Of a stretch of DNA of 40,737 nt, positions 17,164 to 24,097 are shown in pieces. Source of the DNA: Streptomyces cellostaticus (GTDB lineage Bacteria > Actinomycetota > Actinomycetes > Streptomycetales > Streptomycetaceae); assembly GCF_001513965.1 (NCBI RefSeq), contig NZ_KQ948033.1, positions 135,620 to 176,356 of the forward strand, written 5' to 3'. Positions within the stretch are counted from its first letter, which is position 1. Each line of letters opens with the position of its first letter. Both the position numbers and the translations under genes were made by a program. A model generated the notes under the pieces. The model was not told the DNA's origin. It searched no databases and saw only the letters and a program-made list of their open reading frames with translations.

Positions 17164-17490
17164 TCAACCTTGAGGCCAGAAGTGCCACGCACTGTTCATG
17201 AAACCCACAAAGAAGTCCACCGCATCTTTGACCTCAGACCAATCAAGCTCGGGTTCTCGGAATTGCACTCGCGCCCCCGCCGCAATTGCCACGTTGGCAA
17301 TGAAGAGCTCAACTGCGTGGTCTGGGGCGCCCTCCCTGCCCCGTTTTTGGTCGACGGCACGCACCGCCAACTCGATCGTTGGGTAAATCTCCTCAGCGGC
17401 AACTTCAAATCCGACCCGGCTGAGAAATTCCAAGCCGCCTTGAAGTCCGCGAGCCACTGGTTCTCTCCCCGAGAATGCCTCGGACATCAC
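17164..17490 (-). CDS. Small soluble protein, first gene of a two-gene operon
   Basis: A 108-residue acidic protein that I do not recognise. It appears alpha-helical (LELAVRAVDQK-like and VKDAVDFFVGFMNSAWHF), has no membrane segment, and carries several aromatic residues near the C-terminus (WHFWPQG). GTG or ATG at 17490/17487 starts the frame; the ribosome site is not clear. Its stop precedes the membrane-protein start by only 3-6 nt, so the two form an operon. The upstream 260 nt separate it from the recombinase trio, which is transcribed in the same direction. Confidence 0.6.
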   Translation of the reverse strand: MMSEAFSGREPVARGLQGGLEFLSRVGFEVAAEEIYPTIELAVRAVDQKRGREGAPDHAVELFIANVAIAAGARVQFREPELDWSEVKDAVDFFVGFMNSAWHFWPQG

Positions 17491-17754
17491 TCCTCCAGCG
17501 CTTTATATTACTTCTCTCCCTTGAACCTTCTGTTCCAGCCTATGCATGCGGCACAGGGTTTCACGATCGACACAAGGAGTTGCGTCCGATTGGATGTCCA
17601 CCTGGGATGTGCCTGTCCCATGCGAACGGCGGGCAATGCTGCCTGTTCGAGTCTGCACTTGGGATCGCTCTCGCTGTCGGTAGCTACAGGTGTTTATGAG
17701 GAGTTGAGTAGCCCCTGGGGCGTCGTAGCCGGGGGGTGATGCCGATAATGACGG

Positions 17755-19251
17755 CTATTCGCCAGGTGTGAGTGGTCCGTCAGGATGTTTCAGAGGGGCG
17801 TAGGCGAGGTAGTCGGTGCCAGCGCGCTCCGCGTAGCGACTCGCTGTCTTCGGGCTGATACCCAAGGCGTCCGCGAGGACAGATGGCGGGGCCTCGCGGA
17901 CCATCTGCAGCCAGGAGCGTGACCGGGTGGCCAGGGGGCGGATTCCAAGGGCGCGGAGTCTGTTCGAGACGCTGTAGATGTGCATCGGGCGGCCGGGCAT
18001 GAAGCCGGGGAACAGCAGTTGAGAGGTCGGGTTCGCAGCAGTGTTGAGGCCGGGGCGGGCCGCCAGATGGACGCGAATCACGGTTGCTGCCGGCTCGGGG
18101 ACGTTCAACCATTCAGAACCGAAGGTGACCTGGAGCCCGTCGGGGCCATCGCGTAGTTGGTCGGTGCGAAGTTTGACGATTTGTGCGAGCGGCTGACCGA
18201 AGAGTACGAGCATTAGGCCGATAGCTCGGTGGGAGGCGGGCAGGGTGTCATGGAGCAAGAGTGTCCGCAGAGCGGTTAGGTGCTCTTCCTCGCTGGTCAG
18301 CGGGCTGTTTCGGTTCGTTGTGACTGGAACGGCGATGTGGCGGACGAGCCGTTGTCTGATGGCCCAGTAGAGGAAGTTGTTGGCGTGCTGGCGGGTGGTG
18401 GTGCCAGCACCGAACCACGCGTCAACGTCATGTTGCGTGCACTCGCGGAGCTGGCGTCCTCGTTGACCGAGCCAGTCGAGGAACTGGATGGCGACGGTGG
18501 TGTGTTGCTTCGCCCGGAGGAAGGCGCCCGCGGTCACGGGCGCCGTGCGGGACTGATCTTCCAGCCGCCGCTTCAGGTGCCAGCGTATGTAGCGTTCGAT
18601 GAGCCGACGGTGGCCGACGTCCTCGATCGCGTTGAGCTTGGGTATGGTCCAGAGGTTGAAGGCCGCAAGGTGCTCGTCCCGTGGGGGCAAGCAGCCATGA
18701 GTGACTAGCAGGCCGCGGATGTATTGGACCGTCCGTGAAGAGGGCAGGCCGTCGAGGGCCTGGTGGCTGAGGTCAACGGTGCCGTGGGCCAGGGATCGCA
18801 ATAGCTCCCGGACACGGGGGTTCTGGTAGAGCCAGGTACAGCCGCTGTTGGGGCGTGGCATGTCGATGATGGCCCGGGCCAGCGGTTGCAGGAGTTCGGG
18901 AATGGAGCCGTCCGGGCCAGCGAGGAGGGTGTGGACGGCGTCGCTGAGCAAGCATCGCCAGCACACGGCTTGGTCAGTGGTCATGGCCTCTTGGCCGCAG
19001 CGTTTGCACCGGACATCGAGGGGGACGTCGCAGCATCGGACGCAAACGGGCTGACCCGCCGTGTCGAGGCCAGGGAGGATTCCCTGGTGGTCACACTGAG
19101 CGCAGGTGCCCTGCCGCAGGCGTGCGGCTCGGACACAGTAGAGACAGACGGTTCCCTCGGGCCACTTCGCGGAGCGCGGGTAGCACTGGCCGCATCGGAC
19201 GCAGGCGGGCCACCGGCTCGGGTCGGAGACGTGCTTGCGTGGCCGGGCCAC
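17755..19251 (-). CDS. Zinc-ribbon tyrosine-recombinase-like protein (catalytically degenerate)
   Basis: A 498-residue protein, third gene of the recombinase trio. The first ~110 residues hold four CxxC-type pairs (CVRCGQCY, CLYC, CAQCD, CVRCCD, CKRCG, CWRC), suggesting two or more zinc ribbons. The C-terminal half resembles a tyrosine-recombinase core-binding plus catalytic fold: a core-binding-like helix bundle (HTTVAIQFLDWLGQRG) then RAIGLMLVLFGQPLAQIVKL. The usual box I Arg (GLRxxE) is replaced by GQPLAQ, and there is no H-x-x-R box or clear nucleophile, although the tail LADALGISPKTASRYAERAG aligns with box II/III. It is therefore probably a non-catalytic DNA-binding partner of the active integrase. 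GTG at 19251 lies 2 nt after the stop of the XRE gene, so it is coupled. Confidence 0.7.
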   Translation of the reverse strand: MARPRKHVSDPSRWPACVRCGQCYPRSAKWPEGTVCLYCVRAARLRQGTCAQCDHQGILPGLDTAGQPVCVRCCDVPLDVRCKRCGQEAMTTDQAVCWRCLLSDAVHTLLAGPDGSIPELLQPLARAIIDMPRPNSGCTWLYQNPRVRELLRSLAHGTVDLSHQALDGLPSSRTVQYIRGLLVTHGCLPPRDEHLAAFNLWTIPKLNAIEDVGHRRLIERYIRWHLKRRLEDQSRTAPVTAGAFLRAKQHTTVAIQFLDWLGQRGRQLRECTQHDVDAWFGAGTTTRQHANNFLYWAIRQRLVRHIAVPVTTNRNSPLTSEEEHLTALRTLLLHDTLPASHRAIGLMLVLFGQPLAQIVKLRTDQLRDGPDGLQVTFGSEWLNVPEPAATVIRVHLAARPGLNTAANPTSQLLFPGFMPGRPMHIYSVSNRLRALGIRPLATRSRSWLQMVREAPPSVLADALGISPKTASRYAERAGTDYLAYAPLKHPDGPLTPGE

Positions 19252-19253
19252 GG

Positions 19254-19580
19254 TCAGTCCTCCAGGATGCGGGCCCGCTCGGGCCTGAAGTCCGGCTTGA
19301 GGTCGATGACGGCGGCCTCATCAGCGGTCCACTTGCGTCGGTCGGCCTCGACGTAGGGCTCGATGAGGTCCCCGGGTGAGCAGGCGAGGATGTCGCAGAG
19401 GGCGGCGAGGACGGGTAGGGAGAGCCGTTCAGGACGGTCGGTGACCAGTCGGTAGACCTGGGCGGTGGACAGGTTGACGCCACGCTCGCGCAGGAGCGGG
19501 ATCAGCTCGGTGGTCTTCCAAATGTTGTGGGCGGCCATGATCCGCCGCAGGTGCCAGTGGTAGCTCAGCCGTCGGACCAT
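19254..19580 (-). CDS. XRE-family HTH regulator, middle gene of the recombinase trio
   Basis: A 108-residue protein with a Cro/C1-type helix-turn-helix: helices TTELIPLLRERG, STAQVYRLVTD, and LSLPVLAALCDILACSPGDLIEPY, the usual XRE ending. A C-terminal charged tail (about 35 residues) follows. Its ATG at 19580 overlaps the integrase stop (TGATG), and its own stop precedes the zinc-ribbon recombinase gene by 2 nt, so all three are one translationally coupled unit. It probably regulates the integrase or acts as an accessory (excisionase-like) factor. The DNA-binding fold is confident; the target is unknown, although a 13-nt inverted repeat lies at the integrase start. Confidence 0.82.
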   Translation of the reverse strand: MVRRLSYHWHLRRIMAAHNIWKTTELIPLLRERGVNLSTAQVYRLVTDRPERLSLPVLAALCDILACSPGDLIEPYVEADRRKWTADEAAVIDLKPDFRPERARILED

Positions 19581-20761
19581 CAGATGCCCTCCTTGCCGGT
19601 GGCGTCGAGTGCCCGGCCGATCGTCCCGTCAAGCACCCGGCGCAGGGTGCGGGTGCGGAAGTCGGAGGACACTGAGGTGTAGAGCGAGGTGGTGGAGGCG
19701 TAGGAGTGCCCGACCTGCTGCTGGACGAACAGCGGGTCGTAGCCGGCCTCGATGAGGTGCGTGACGTAGGAGTGCCGCAAGCAGTGCAGGCTGAGTTCGG
19801 CGGGCAGACCAAGCGCGTCCCGGTAGGTTGCGAAGCGGTCGCTAAGGGCGCCCATGTCCAGCTGGCGGGAGCGCTCGCTCGGCCACAAGGCTGTGCTTCC
19901 CGCGGCCGTGTCAAACAGCTCCCGGTAGCCGTCGAGCCACTGCTGCATGACCTTCACCGACCAGGGAAAGACGGTGAGGACGCTGCGGCGCTTGGGCGCG
20001 GAGCCTTTGGATGCTTTGCCCCAACGGACGTAGACGACGCCCAGGTCGCCGAACTCGGGGGCGTGCGGGTTGCGGCCGAAGTCGGCCAGTTCCAGTTTGA
20101 TCACTTCGCGGCGGCGCAGTCCCCATGCATAGGCGGCCTTCAATGCCACCGCGTCGCGCATGGCGGTCAGCCAGCCCTTGCGGCCTGAAGCCCGGGCGGC
20201 GGCCACCTGGTCGTCCGCGTAGTCGAAGAGCCGCTGCAGTTCTGCCTTGGTAAGCGCTCGGCGTTGCGGCCTGCCCTCATAGTCGGCGGCGTGGACCGCG
20301 GTGTTCCACTCGAAGAACACCTGGGCGGGGTGGGTTCCGAACAGCCGCTCGCTGACGGTCGTCCACTGATAGCGGGGGTCGGCCGCGTACTCCAGGAAGA
20401 GGCGCACGTGACCCTGGTAGCTGCGAATGGTGGACAGGGCCCGGTCCTGGCCATCGCTGCGGAGGTGGGCGGTGAACTCCTCGACATCCTGAGGCCGCCA
20501 GGTCCACGGCCACTCATTGGTGAACCGCTGGAAGCGGCGTACCGCCGCCAAGCGATCCTCAACTGTGGTCTTGGCCAGGCTCCGGGCCAGTTGCTGATCA
20601 CGCCAACCCGCGAGCATGGCCTCGAAGGCCTGTGCTTCCGGGTGCAGTAGCGGTGTACCGCCCACCACGAACAGCGACGGCGCTGCACCAGGCACATTCC
20701 AAGACGAACCGCTCACCACCAGCCCCCAATACGCCGCGAGTAGAGCGAACGAATCGTTCAT
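19580..20761 (-). CDS. Tyrosine recombinase/integrase, first gene of the recombinase trio
   Basis: A 393-residue site-specific recombinase. Seen: a SAM-like core-binding domain (about 60-150; RFQRFTNEWPWTWRPQDV, STIRSYQGHVRLFLEYA); box I Arg in YAWGLRRREVIKLEL; a beta-strand Lys region (WGKASKGSAPKRRSV); box II His-x-x-Arg in LHCLRHSYVTHL; His in VQQQVGHSYAS; and the nucleophile Tyr in TTSLYTSVS. All catalytic residues are present. No ribosome site is visible at ATG 20761, so the start may be downstream, for example a GTG near VVGGTPLLHP. It is followed without a gap by an XRE gene and a degenerate recombinase-like gene, an arrangement that I recall as recurrent in actinobacteria and that probably forms a mobile cassette. 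Confidence 0.9.
   Translation of the reverse strand: MNDSFALLAAYWGLVVSGSSWNVPGAAPSLFVVGGTPLLHPEAQAFEAMLAGWRDQQLARSLAKTTVEDRLAAVRRFQRFTNEWPWTWRPQDVEEFTAHLRSDGQDRALSTIRSYQGHVRLFLEYAADPRYQWTTVSERLFGTHPAQVFFEWNTAVHAADYEGRPQRRALTKAELQRLFDYADDQVAAARASGRKGWLTAMRDAVALKAAYAWGLRRREVIKLELADFGRNPHAPEFGDLGVVYVRWGKASKGSAPKRRSVLTVFPWSVKVMQQWLDGYRELFDTAAGSTALWPSERSRQLDMGALSDRFATYRDALGLPAELSLHCLRHSYVTHLIEAGYDPLFVQQQVGHSYASTTSLYTSVSSDFRTRTLRRVLDGTIGRALDATGKEGI
20747..20759. promoter_or_regulatory. 13-nt inverted repeat at the integrase start
   Basis: GAACGA-A-TCGTTC is a perfect inverted repeat with a one-base centre. It covers the first codons of the integrase reading frame as drawn. If the true start is downstream, this would lie in the promoter or leader and could be an operator for the co-encoded XRE protein. 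Confidence 0.35.
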
Positions 20762-21272
20762 TAGATGAGAACGAGCGGGGGCACGGGCAGGTCACGCTGC
20801 CTGCTGGAGCACGCTGACCTCAAGCTTCAGCCGGCCGCCAACTCGGCCATCAACCGGAACTCGCCTGCTCACCAGCGCCCTCGCCCGGGAGACCGAGTTC
20901 TCGCAGCAGATGCAACTCACGGCCGTTTCTCTCGGATACAGCCGCATATCCGCGCCGAGTTGCCGCCAGGGGGCGAGGCGCGACCGTCAAGTAACAACCC
21001 GAGAGCCGCCGCCCAGCACCATGCAACCGAAGGTCTTGCCCTCGCACGGATGGTCAACCTCGGTGCCCCCGGCCGCGATCACCCGATCGGGACTCCCGTT
21101 CGACGAACACCGCTCAAGATCGGAAAGACAACAGCCACTGACACCGTAGCGGCAGATGTGCCGTCCACCGGGGATGCGTGATCAGCAGGCGCGGCGCGCG
21201 CCAGCGCTGCGTCGTCTTCGGCGGTCTGCCGGGTGAGGCTGCGGCGTGCACCGGGGAGTTGGGGCTCACGGT
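20762..21272. other. Intergenic region upstream of the recombinase trio, carrying repeat copy B
   Basis: About 510 nt with no convincing gene. It must contain the promoter of the integrase operon and possibly an attachment site. It holds the second copy of the 64-bp dispersed repeat (21076-21139). No tRNA or direct-repeat attachment core was seen. Confidence 0.45.
21076..21139. repeat. 64-bp dispersed repeat, copy B
   Basis: Matches 13898-13961 at 56 of 64 positions without gaps. It lies about 310 nt upstream of the integrase start, in otherwise empty DNA. It is likely an insertion-sequence remnant; alternatively, a recombination site flanking the 13.9-21.1 kb segment. Confidence 0.7.
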
Positions 21273-22742
21273 TCAGGCCGGGTTGTCGGGGTGCTGGTTG
21301 ATCCAGGCCAGGCCGATGGGGTCCAGGTGGTGGCGGGCCCGGGTGACGGCGACGTACGCCAGGCGGGCTTCTGCCTCATCGACGGGCTGGGGAACGGGGT
21401 GGCCCTGGGCGTCGACCTCATCGGTGTCGGCGGGCGGCGTGAAGTCGGGTGCGATGCGTACCCGGGCCCATTCCCGGCCCTTGGCCTTGTGGGCGGTGGA
21501 GACGGTGACTTCGGCCGCGTCTTCGGGAACGAGTCGGTCGACGGTTTGCAGGATGGCCTCCGGGCCGTGCTCGTCGACGAGGTTGGCGAAGGGCTGCAGG
21601 TCGCTGCCGGCGGGGTCGTGCTCGGCGTAGTCGCGCAGCGCCGTCCAGGTGGTGAACAGCACGAGTTCGGGGTGGTGGGCGCGGCGTCCCTGGATGAGGT
21701 CGCGGGCGGCCCATGCCAGGGCGCGCAGGGAGTCACCCCCGCCGACCAGCGCCGTTGCGATGCCGGCGGCGATGAGTGCGAGGACCTCGGTCATCGCGCC
21801 GATGTTGGTCCGACACAGGACTGCATCCGGGCGCCCGGCGCCGGATCCGATCGTGGTGGGAATGTCGGATGTCCCGGTCAGCCGGATGGGAGCGTTGCTG
21901 AGGGTGAGCCAGCGGTTGGCCTCCGTGGCGAGCGTGGGGCCGAAGCGGAAGGAGCGGGTGAGCGTGAGGTGCTGGCCGGTGAATCGCGCCATCACATCCC
22001 GGGCGCCGCGCCAGCCGTAGATGGCCTGTGCCGAGTCACCGACCATGACGATCTGAGTGCGGTCCTGCTGGGCCAGGACGATCTGCTCGAGGACGGGGTT
22101 GGTGTCCTGGGCCTCGTCCAGCAGGAGGAAGTCGCCGTGCAGGACGGGCTCGGTCAGGGCCCACATCTTCAGGTAATGGTCGTGCTCGAAACGGACCGCG
22201 CCGCCGTAGGGGTCCTGAAGATCGGTCCACGCCTTCGCCGCGTACGGCAGGATCAGGTCGGCCAGTTCCGCATGGTCCTCGTCGTCCAGGCCCCGCAGGC
22301 GCGGAACGTGATGGTGGGCCAGTTGCATGTCGGCCGACTGGCAAAAGCGGGTGACCGTCCGCAGCGTGGCGTTGGACAGCGTGGCCGGCATCAGCCCCGC
22401 CCGGCCGATGTAGGCCGGGGTGTTAAGGCCCAGGTCCTGCCCGATCCGCCAGCCAGGCCGCCTAGGAGCATTCAGGCGGCCGCGGAAGCGGTGGCCGAGC
22501 GCGGCGTAGGCCAGCGAGTGGGCCGTCTTGCACTGGACCGCCGAGGGAAAGCGGGCGGCGGCGTCCAGGGCGATGGCCCGGTTGAAGGCGAGGTATCGCC
22601 CACGCCGCAGCGGCATCTGTTCCGTGAGGAAGACGAGCGTGGACGTCTTGCCTGTGCCTGCGCCGGCCTGGATGGCGAGATGGCCACCGCTGCGGAACGC
22701 CTCCAGGGCGGCGGTCTGTTCGTCGGTCGGGGAAAAGGGCAT
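21273..22742 (-). CDS. UvrD/Rep-like SF1A DNA helicase
   Basis: A 489-residue 3'-5' helicase-type ATPase. Seen: Q-motif TDEQTAALEAF with Gln9; Walker A GAGTGKTS at 27-34; motif Ia YLAFNRAIA; DEAQD at 209-213; motif III VGDSAQAIYGWRGA at about 234-247; motif IV LTRSFRFG; motif V region VSTAHKAKGREW; motif VI AYVAVTRARHHL. The UvrD 1B and 2B insertions are short, so it is compact compared with housekeeping UvrD (~700 aa) and close in size to defence-associated helicases such as GajB. No GajA-like OLD nuclease is adjacent. ATG at 22742 follows GGAGAGA by about 8 nt and is preferred over upstream in-frame starts near 22946, which lack a ribosome site and give Cys/Arg-rich noise. Role here unknown. 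Confidence 0.88.
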   Translation of the reverse strand: MPFSPTDEQTAALEAFRSGGHLAIQAGAGTGKTSTLVFLTEQMPLRRGRYLAFNRAIALDAAARFPSAVQCKTAHSLAYAALGHRFRGRLNAPRRPGWRIGQDLGLNTPAYIGRAGLMPATLSNATLRTVTRFCQSADMQLAHHHVPRLRGLDDEDHAELADLILPYAAKAWTDLQDPYGGAVRFEHDHYLKMWALTEPVLHGDFLLLDEAQDTNPVLEQIVLAQQDRTQIVMVGDSAQAIYGWRGARDVMARFTGQHLTLTRSFRFGPTLATEANRWLTLSNAPIRLTGTSDIPTTIGSGAGRPDAVLCRTNIGAMTEVLALIAAGIATALVGGGDSLRALAWAARDLIQGRRAHHPELVLFTTWTALRDYAEHDPAGSDLQPFANLVDEHGPEAILQTVDRLVPEDAAEVTVSTAHKAKGREWARVRIAPDFTPPADTDEVDAQGHPVPQPVDEAEARLAYVAVTRARHHLDPIGLAWINQHPDNPA

Positions 22743-22973
22743 GGAACAGATCTCTCCGGAAGCTCGAAGCCCACGCCACAGACACGTGGGCGCAGGGAAA
22801 GGGCCGCACCCTGGGCAGGTGCCGGAGTCAAAAAGTGCCAACGCATCCGCCCGTGTCTTACGTACGCGCCGCCCGGTCCGCCCGATGCGGTGACAAGACG
22901 GCGACAAGAATCCGAATCCAGGACGCATGCACGAGAGTGCCATCACGTTCGGGTGGCCGACGGGCGGCTGTGC

Positions 22974-23237
22974 TCAGGCGTCGGACATCGGAGGTTCGTG
23001 TCCCGCGCACAGCGGATCCAGGAGCTCGCCCAGCGGGATGGAGAAGGCGTGGGCGAGAGCGTGCCAAGTGGCGAGCGTGCCGATCGTGCGGCCCTGCTCG
23101 ATCTCGATCAGCGTCCGGCGGGACAGACCGCTGTGCGCAGCGAGCTCGTCATAGCTCCACCTGCGCTGCGCACGCAGGCGAGCGAGAGAGTGCCTGAGTG
23201 CCGTCGGGTCGGGCTCCGGCGGCGGGATGATCGTCAC
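22974..23237 (-). CDS. XRE-family transcriptional regulator
   Basis: A compact 87-residue Cro/C1-type helix-turn-helix protein: ALRHSLARLRAQRRWSYDEL, AAHSGLSRRTLIEIEQGRT, then LATWHALAHAFSIPLGELLDPL. GTG at 23237 has no Shine-Dalgarno sequence, so the mRNA may be leaderless, which is common in actinobacteria. It is divergent from the Cys-rich gene at 23404, and the shared intergenic region contains three copies of a 16-bp motif (23252-23334), very likely its own operators. It is therefore probably an autoregulator that also controls the Cys-rich gene. Confidence 0.85.
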   Translation of the reverse strand: MTIIPPPEPDPTALRHSLARLRAQRRWSYDELAAHSGLSRRTLIEIEQGRTIGTLATWHALAHAFSIPLGELLDPLCAGHEPPMSDA

Positions 23238-23251
23238 GGATCTATCCGACG

Positions 23252-23334
23252 GTGCAGACCCCTGCCCCGACAGTGCAGACCTCTGCCCTGTTTGCGTCGG
23301 TACGGACTGGCTCCGGTAGGGCAGGGGTCTGCAC
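23252..23334. promoter_or_regulatory. Triple 16-bp operator-like motif between divergent genes
   Basis: GTGCAGACCCCTGCCC occurs at 23252-23267, a one-base variant GTGCAGACCTCTGCCC at 23273-23288, and an exact inverted copy (GGGCAGGGGTCTGCAC) at 23319-23334. Copies one and two are direct and 21 nt apart start to start, about two helical turns. Copies one and three form a perfect long-range inverted repeat. The cluster spans the promoter region between the XRE gene and the Cys-rich gene, so it is the best candidate in the window for a regulator-operator set. Confidence 0.75.
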
Positions 23335-23403
23335 TACGGTGTCTGCGCCCGGAGCCGCCCGGACGCAGGGTCGGCGGCTGACTGCTCACGGCTTGGAGGA
23401 CCG

Positions 23404-23853
23404 ATGTCCATGGCCCTGTCCGCACGCGCCTGGACCGTCACGATCAGCAGTTCGGCGGGGCGGCCCGTGCTGACGTGCAGTGCCTGCCCGCAGTCGTTCG
23501 TGGCCGTGGGGGCTGATGGGGTCGTGCAGGTCCGCCGGCATCTTGCGGGCCACCTCGTCGAGTCCCGGCTGCCGGCGTACTTGCGTACCTGCCAGTGCCG
23601 GGAGAAGGCCTGTGTGTGGCACGGGCGCCAGGGGCCCTGTTCCGGTCCTCTGCGGCTCCTGCTGATCCGGGCGGACCGCGGCCTCACCTGGCACCTTGCG
23701 GATGCCTGCGCTGCGTGCGCCGCCGCGATCCCCTGCGCCGCCACCGTCCCCGAACCCCCGCAGGACGCGGCCGTCCGCCATGTGCGGGCGCCCTCGGGTG
23801 AGGCAGTTGCGGACCTCACGTGTGAGCCCGTCGAGTGGGTGGAGGCGCTGTGA
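23404..23853 (+). CDS. Cys-rich hypothetical protein controlled by the XRE operators
   Basis: A 149-residue protein with Cys/His clusters suggesting metal binding: TCSAC (about residues 24-28), RTCQCREKACVWHGRQGPC (about 61-79) and DACAACAAAIPC (about 101-112). ATG at 23404 follows GGAGGA. No membrane segment or signal peptide is visible. I recall similar short Cys-rich proteins in streptomycete accessory regions, but no function is known to me. It is divergently transcribed from an XRE regulator, with three shared operator-like motifs between them. It could be a redox- or zinc-dependent accessory protein. Confidence 0.65.
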   Translation: MSMALSARAWTVTISSSAGRPVLTCSACPQSFVAVGADGVVQVRRHLAGHLVESRLPAYLRTCQCREKACVWHGRQGPCSGPLRLLLIRADRGLTWHLADACAACAAAIPCAATVPEPPQDAAVRHVRAPSGEAVADLTCEPVEWVEAL

Positions 23854-23863
23854 GACGGAGGCC

Positions 23864-23980
23864 GTGTTCGCCCGGCGCGTCTGCAGACACCCCGCCGCGG
23901 TGCTGGCTCTGGCCCGGGAGGGGCGGGTGGCCAGGGTGTGGGAGAGAGAGGTTCACGTTCGTCTGCCCGCGGGAGCGTGA
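23864..23980 (+). CDS. Possible small protein, 38 aa
   Basis: Just downstream of the Cys-rich gene, GTG at 23864 with GGAG a few bases upstream opens a 38-residue frame whose composition looks natural (PAAVLALAREGRVARVWERE). It could be a genuine small protein or chance. Its end is about 120 nt before the STAND gene. Confidence 0.3.
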   Translation: MFARRVCRHPAAVLALAREGRVARVWEREVHVRLPAGA

Positions 23981-24097
23981 TCAGGCCAGAATCGGCAGGT
24001 GCCTTCAGGTGCTGCCGTGCTCCCCTAGCCTTGAGGGCTGATCATCGCCGTCGTGGCCAGGCCGCCTGGCGCGCCAAACTGGAAGGGGTGCACGGGC

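Noticed and set aside
15534..17761. 12-mer GACGGCTATTCG at 15534 and 17750 as attachment sites of the recombinase trio
   Set aside because: The match is only 12 nt, with no extended flanking similarity, and the trio does not lie between the copies.
21273..22742. Gabija system (GajB)
   Set aside because: No GajA-like OLD nuclease is adjacent, so only a UvrD-like helicase can be claimed.
21246..23381. A 711-codon open frame on the plus strand opposite the UvrD-like helicase
   Set aside because: It is the complement of a gene with clear helicase motifs; long antisense frames are normal in high-GC DNA, and its product has no motifs.
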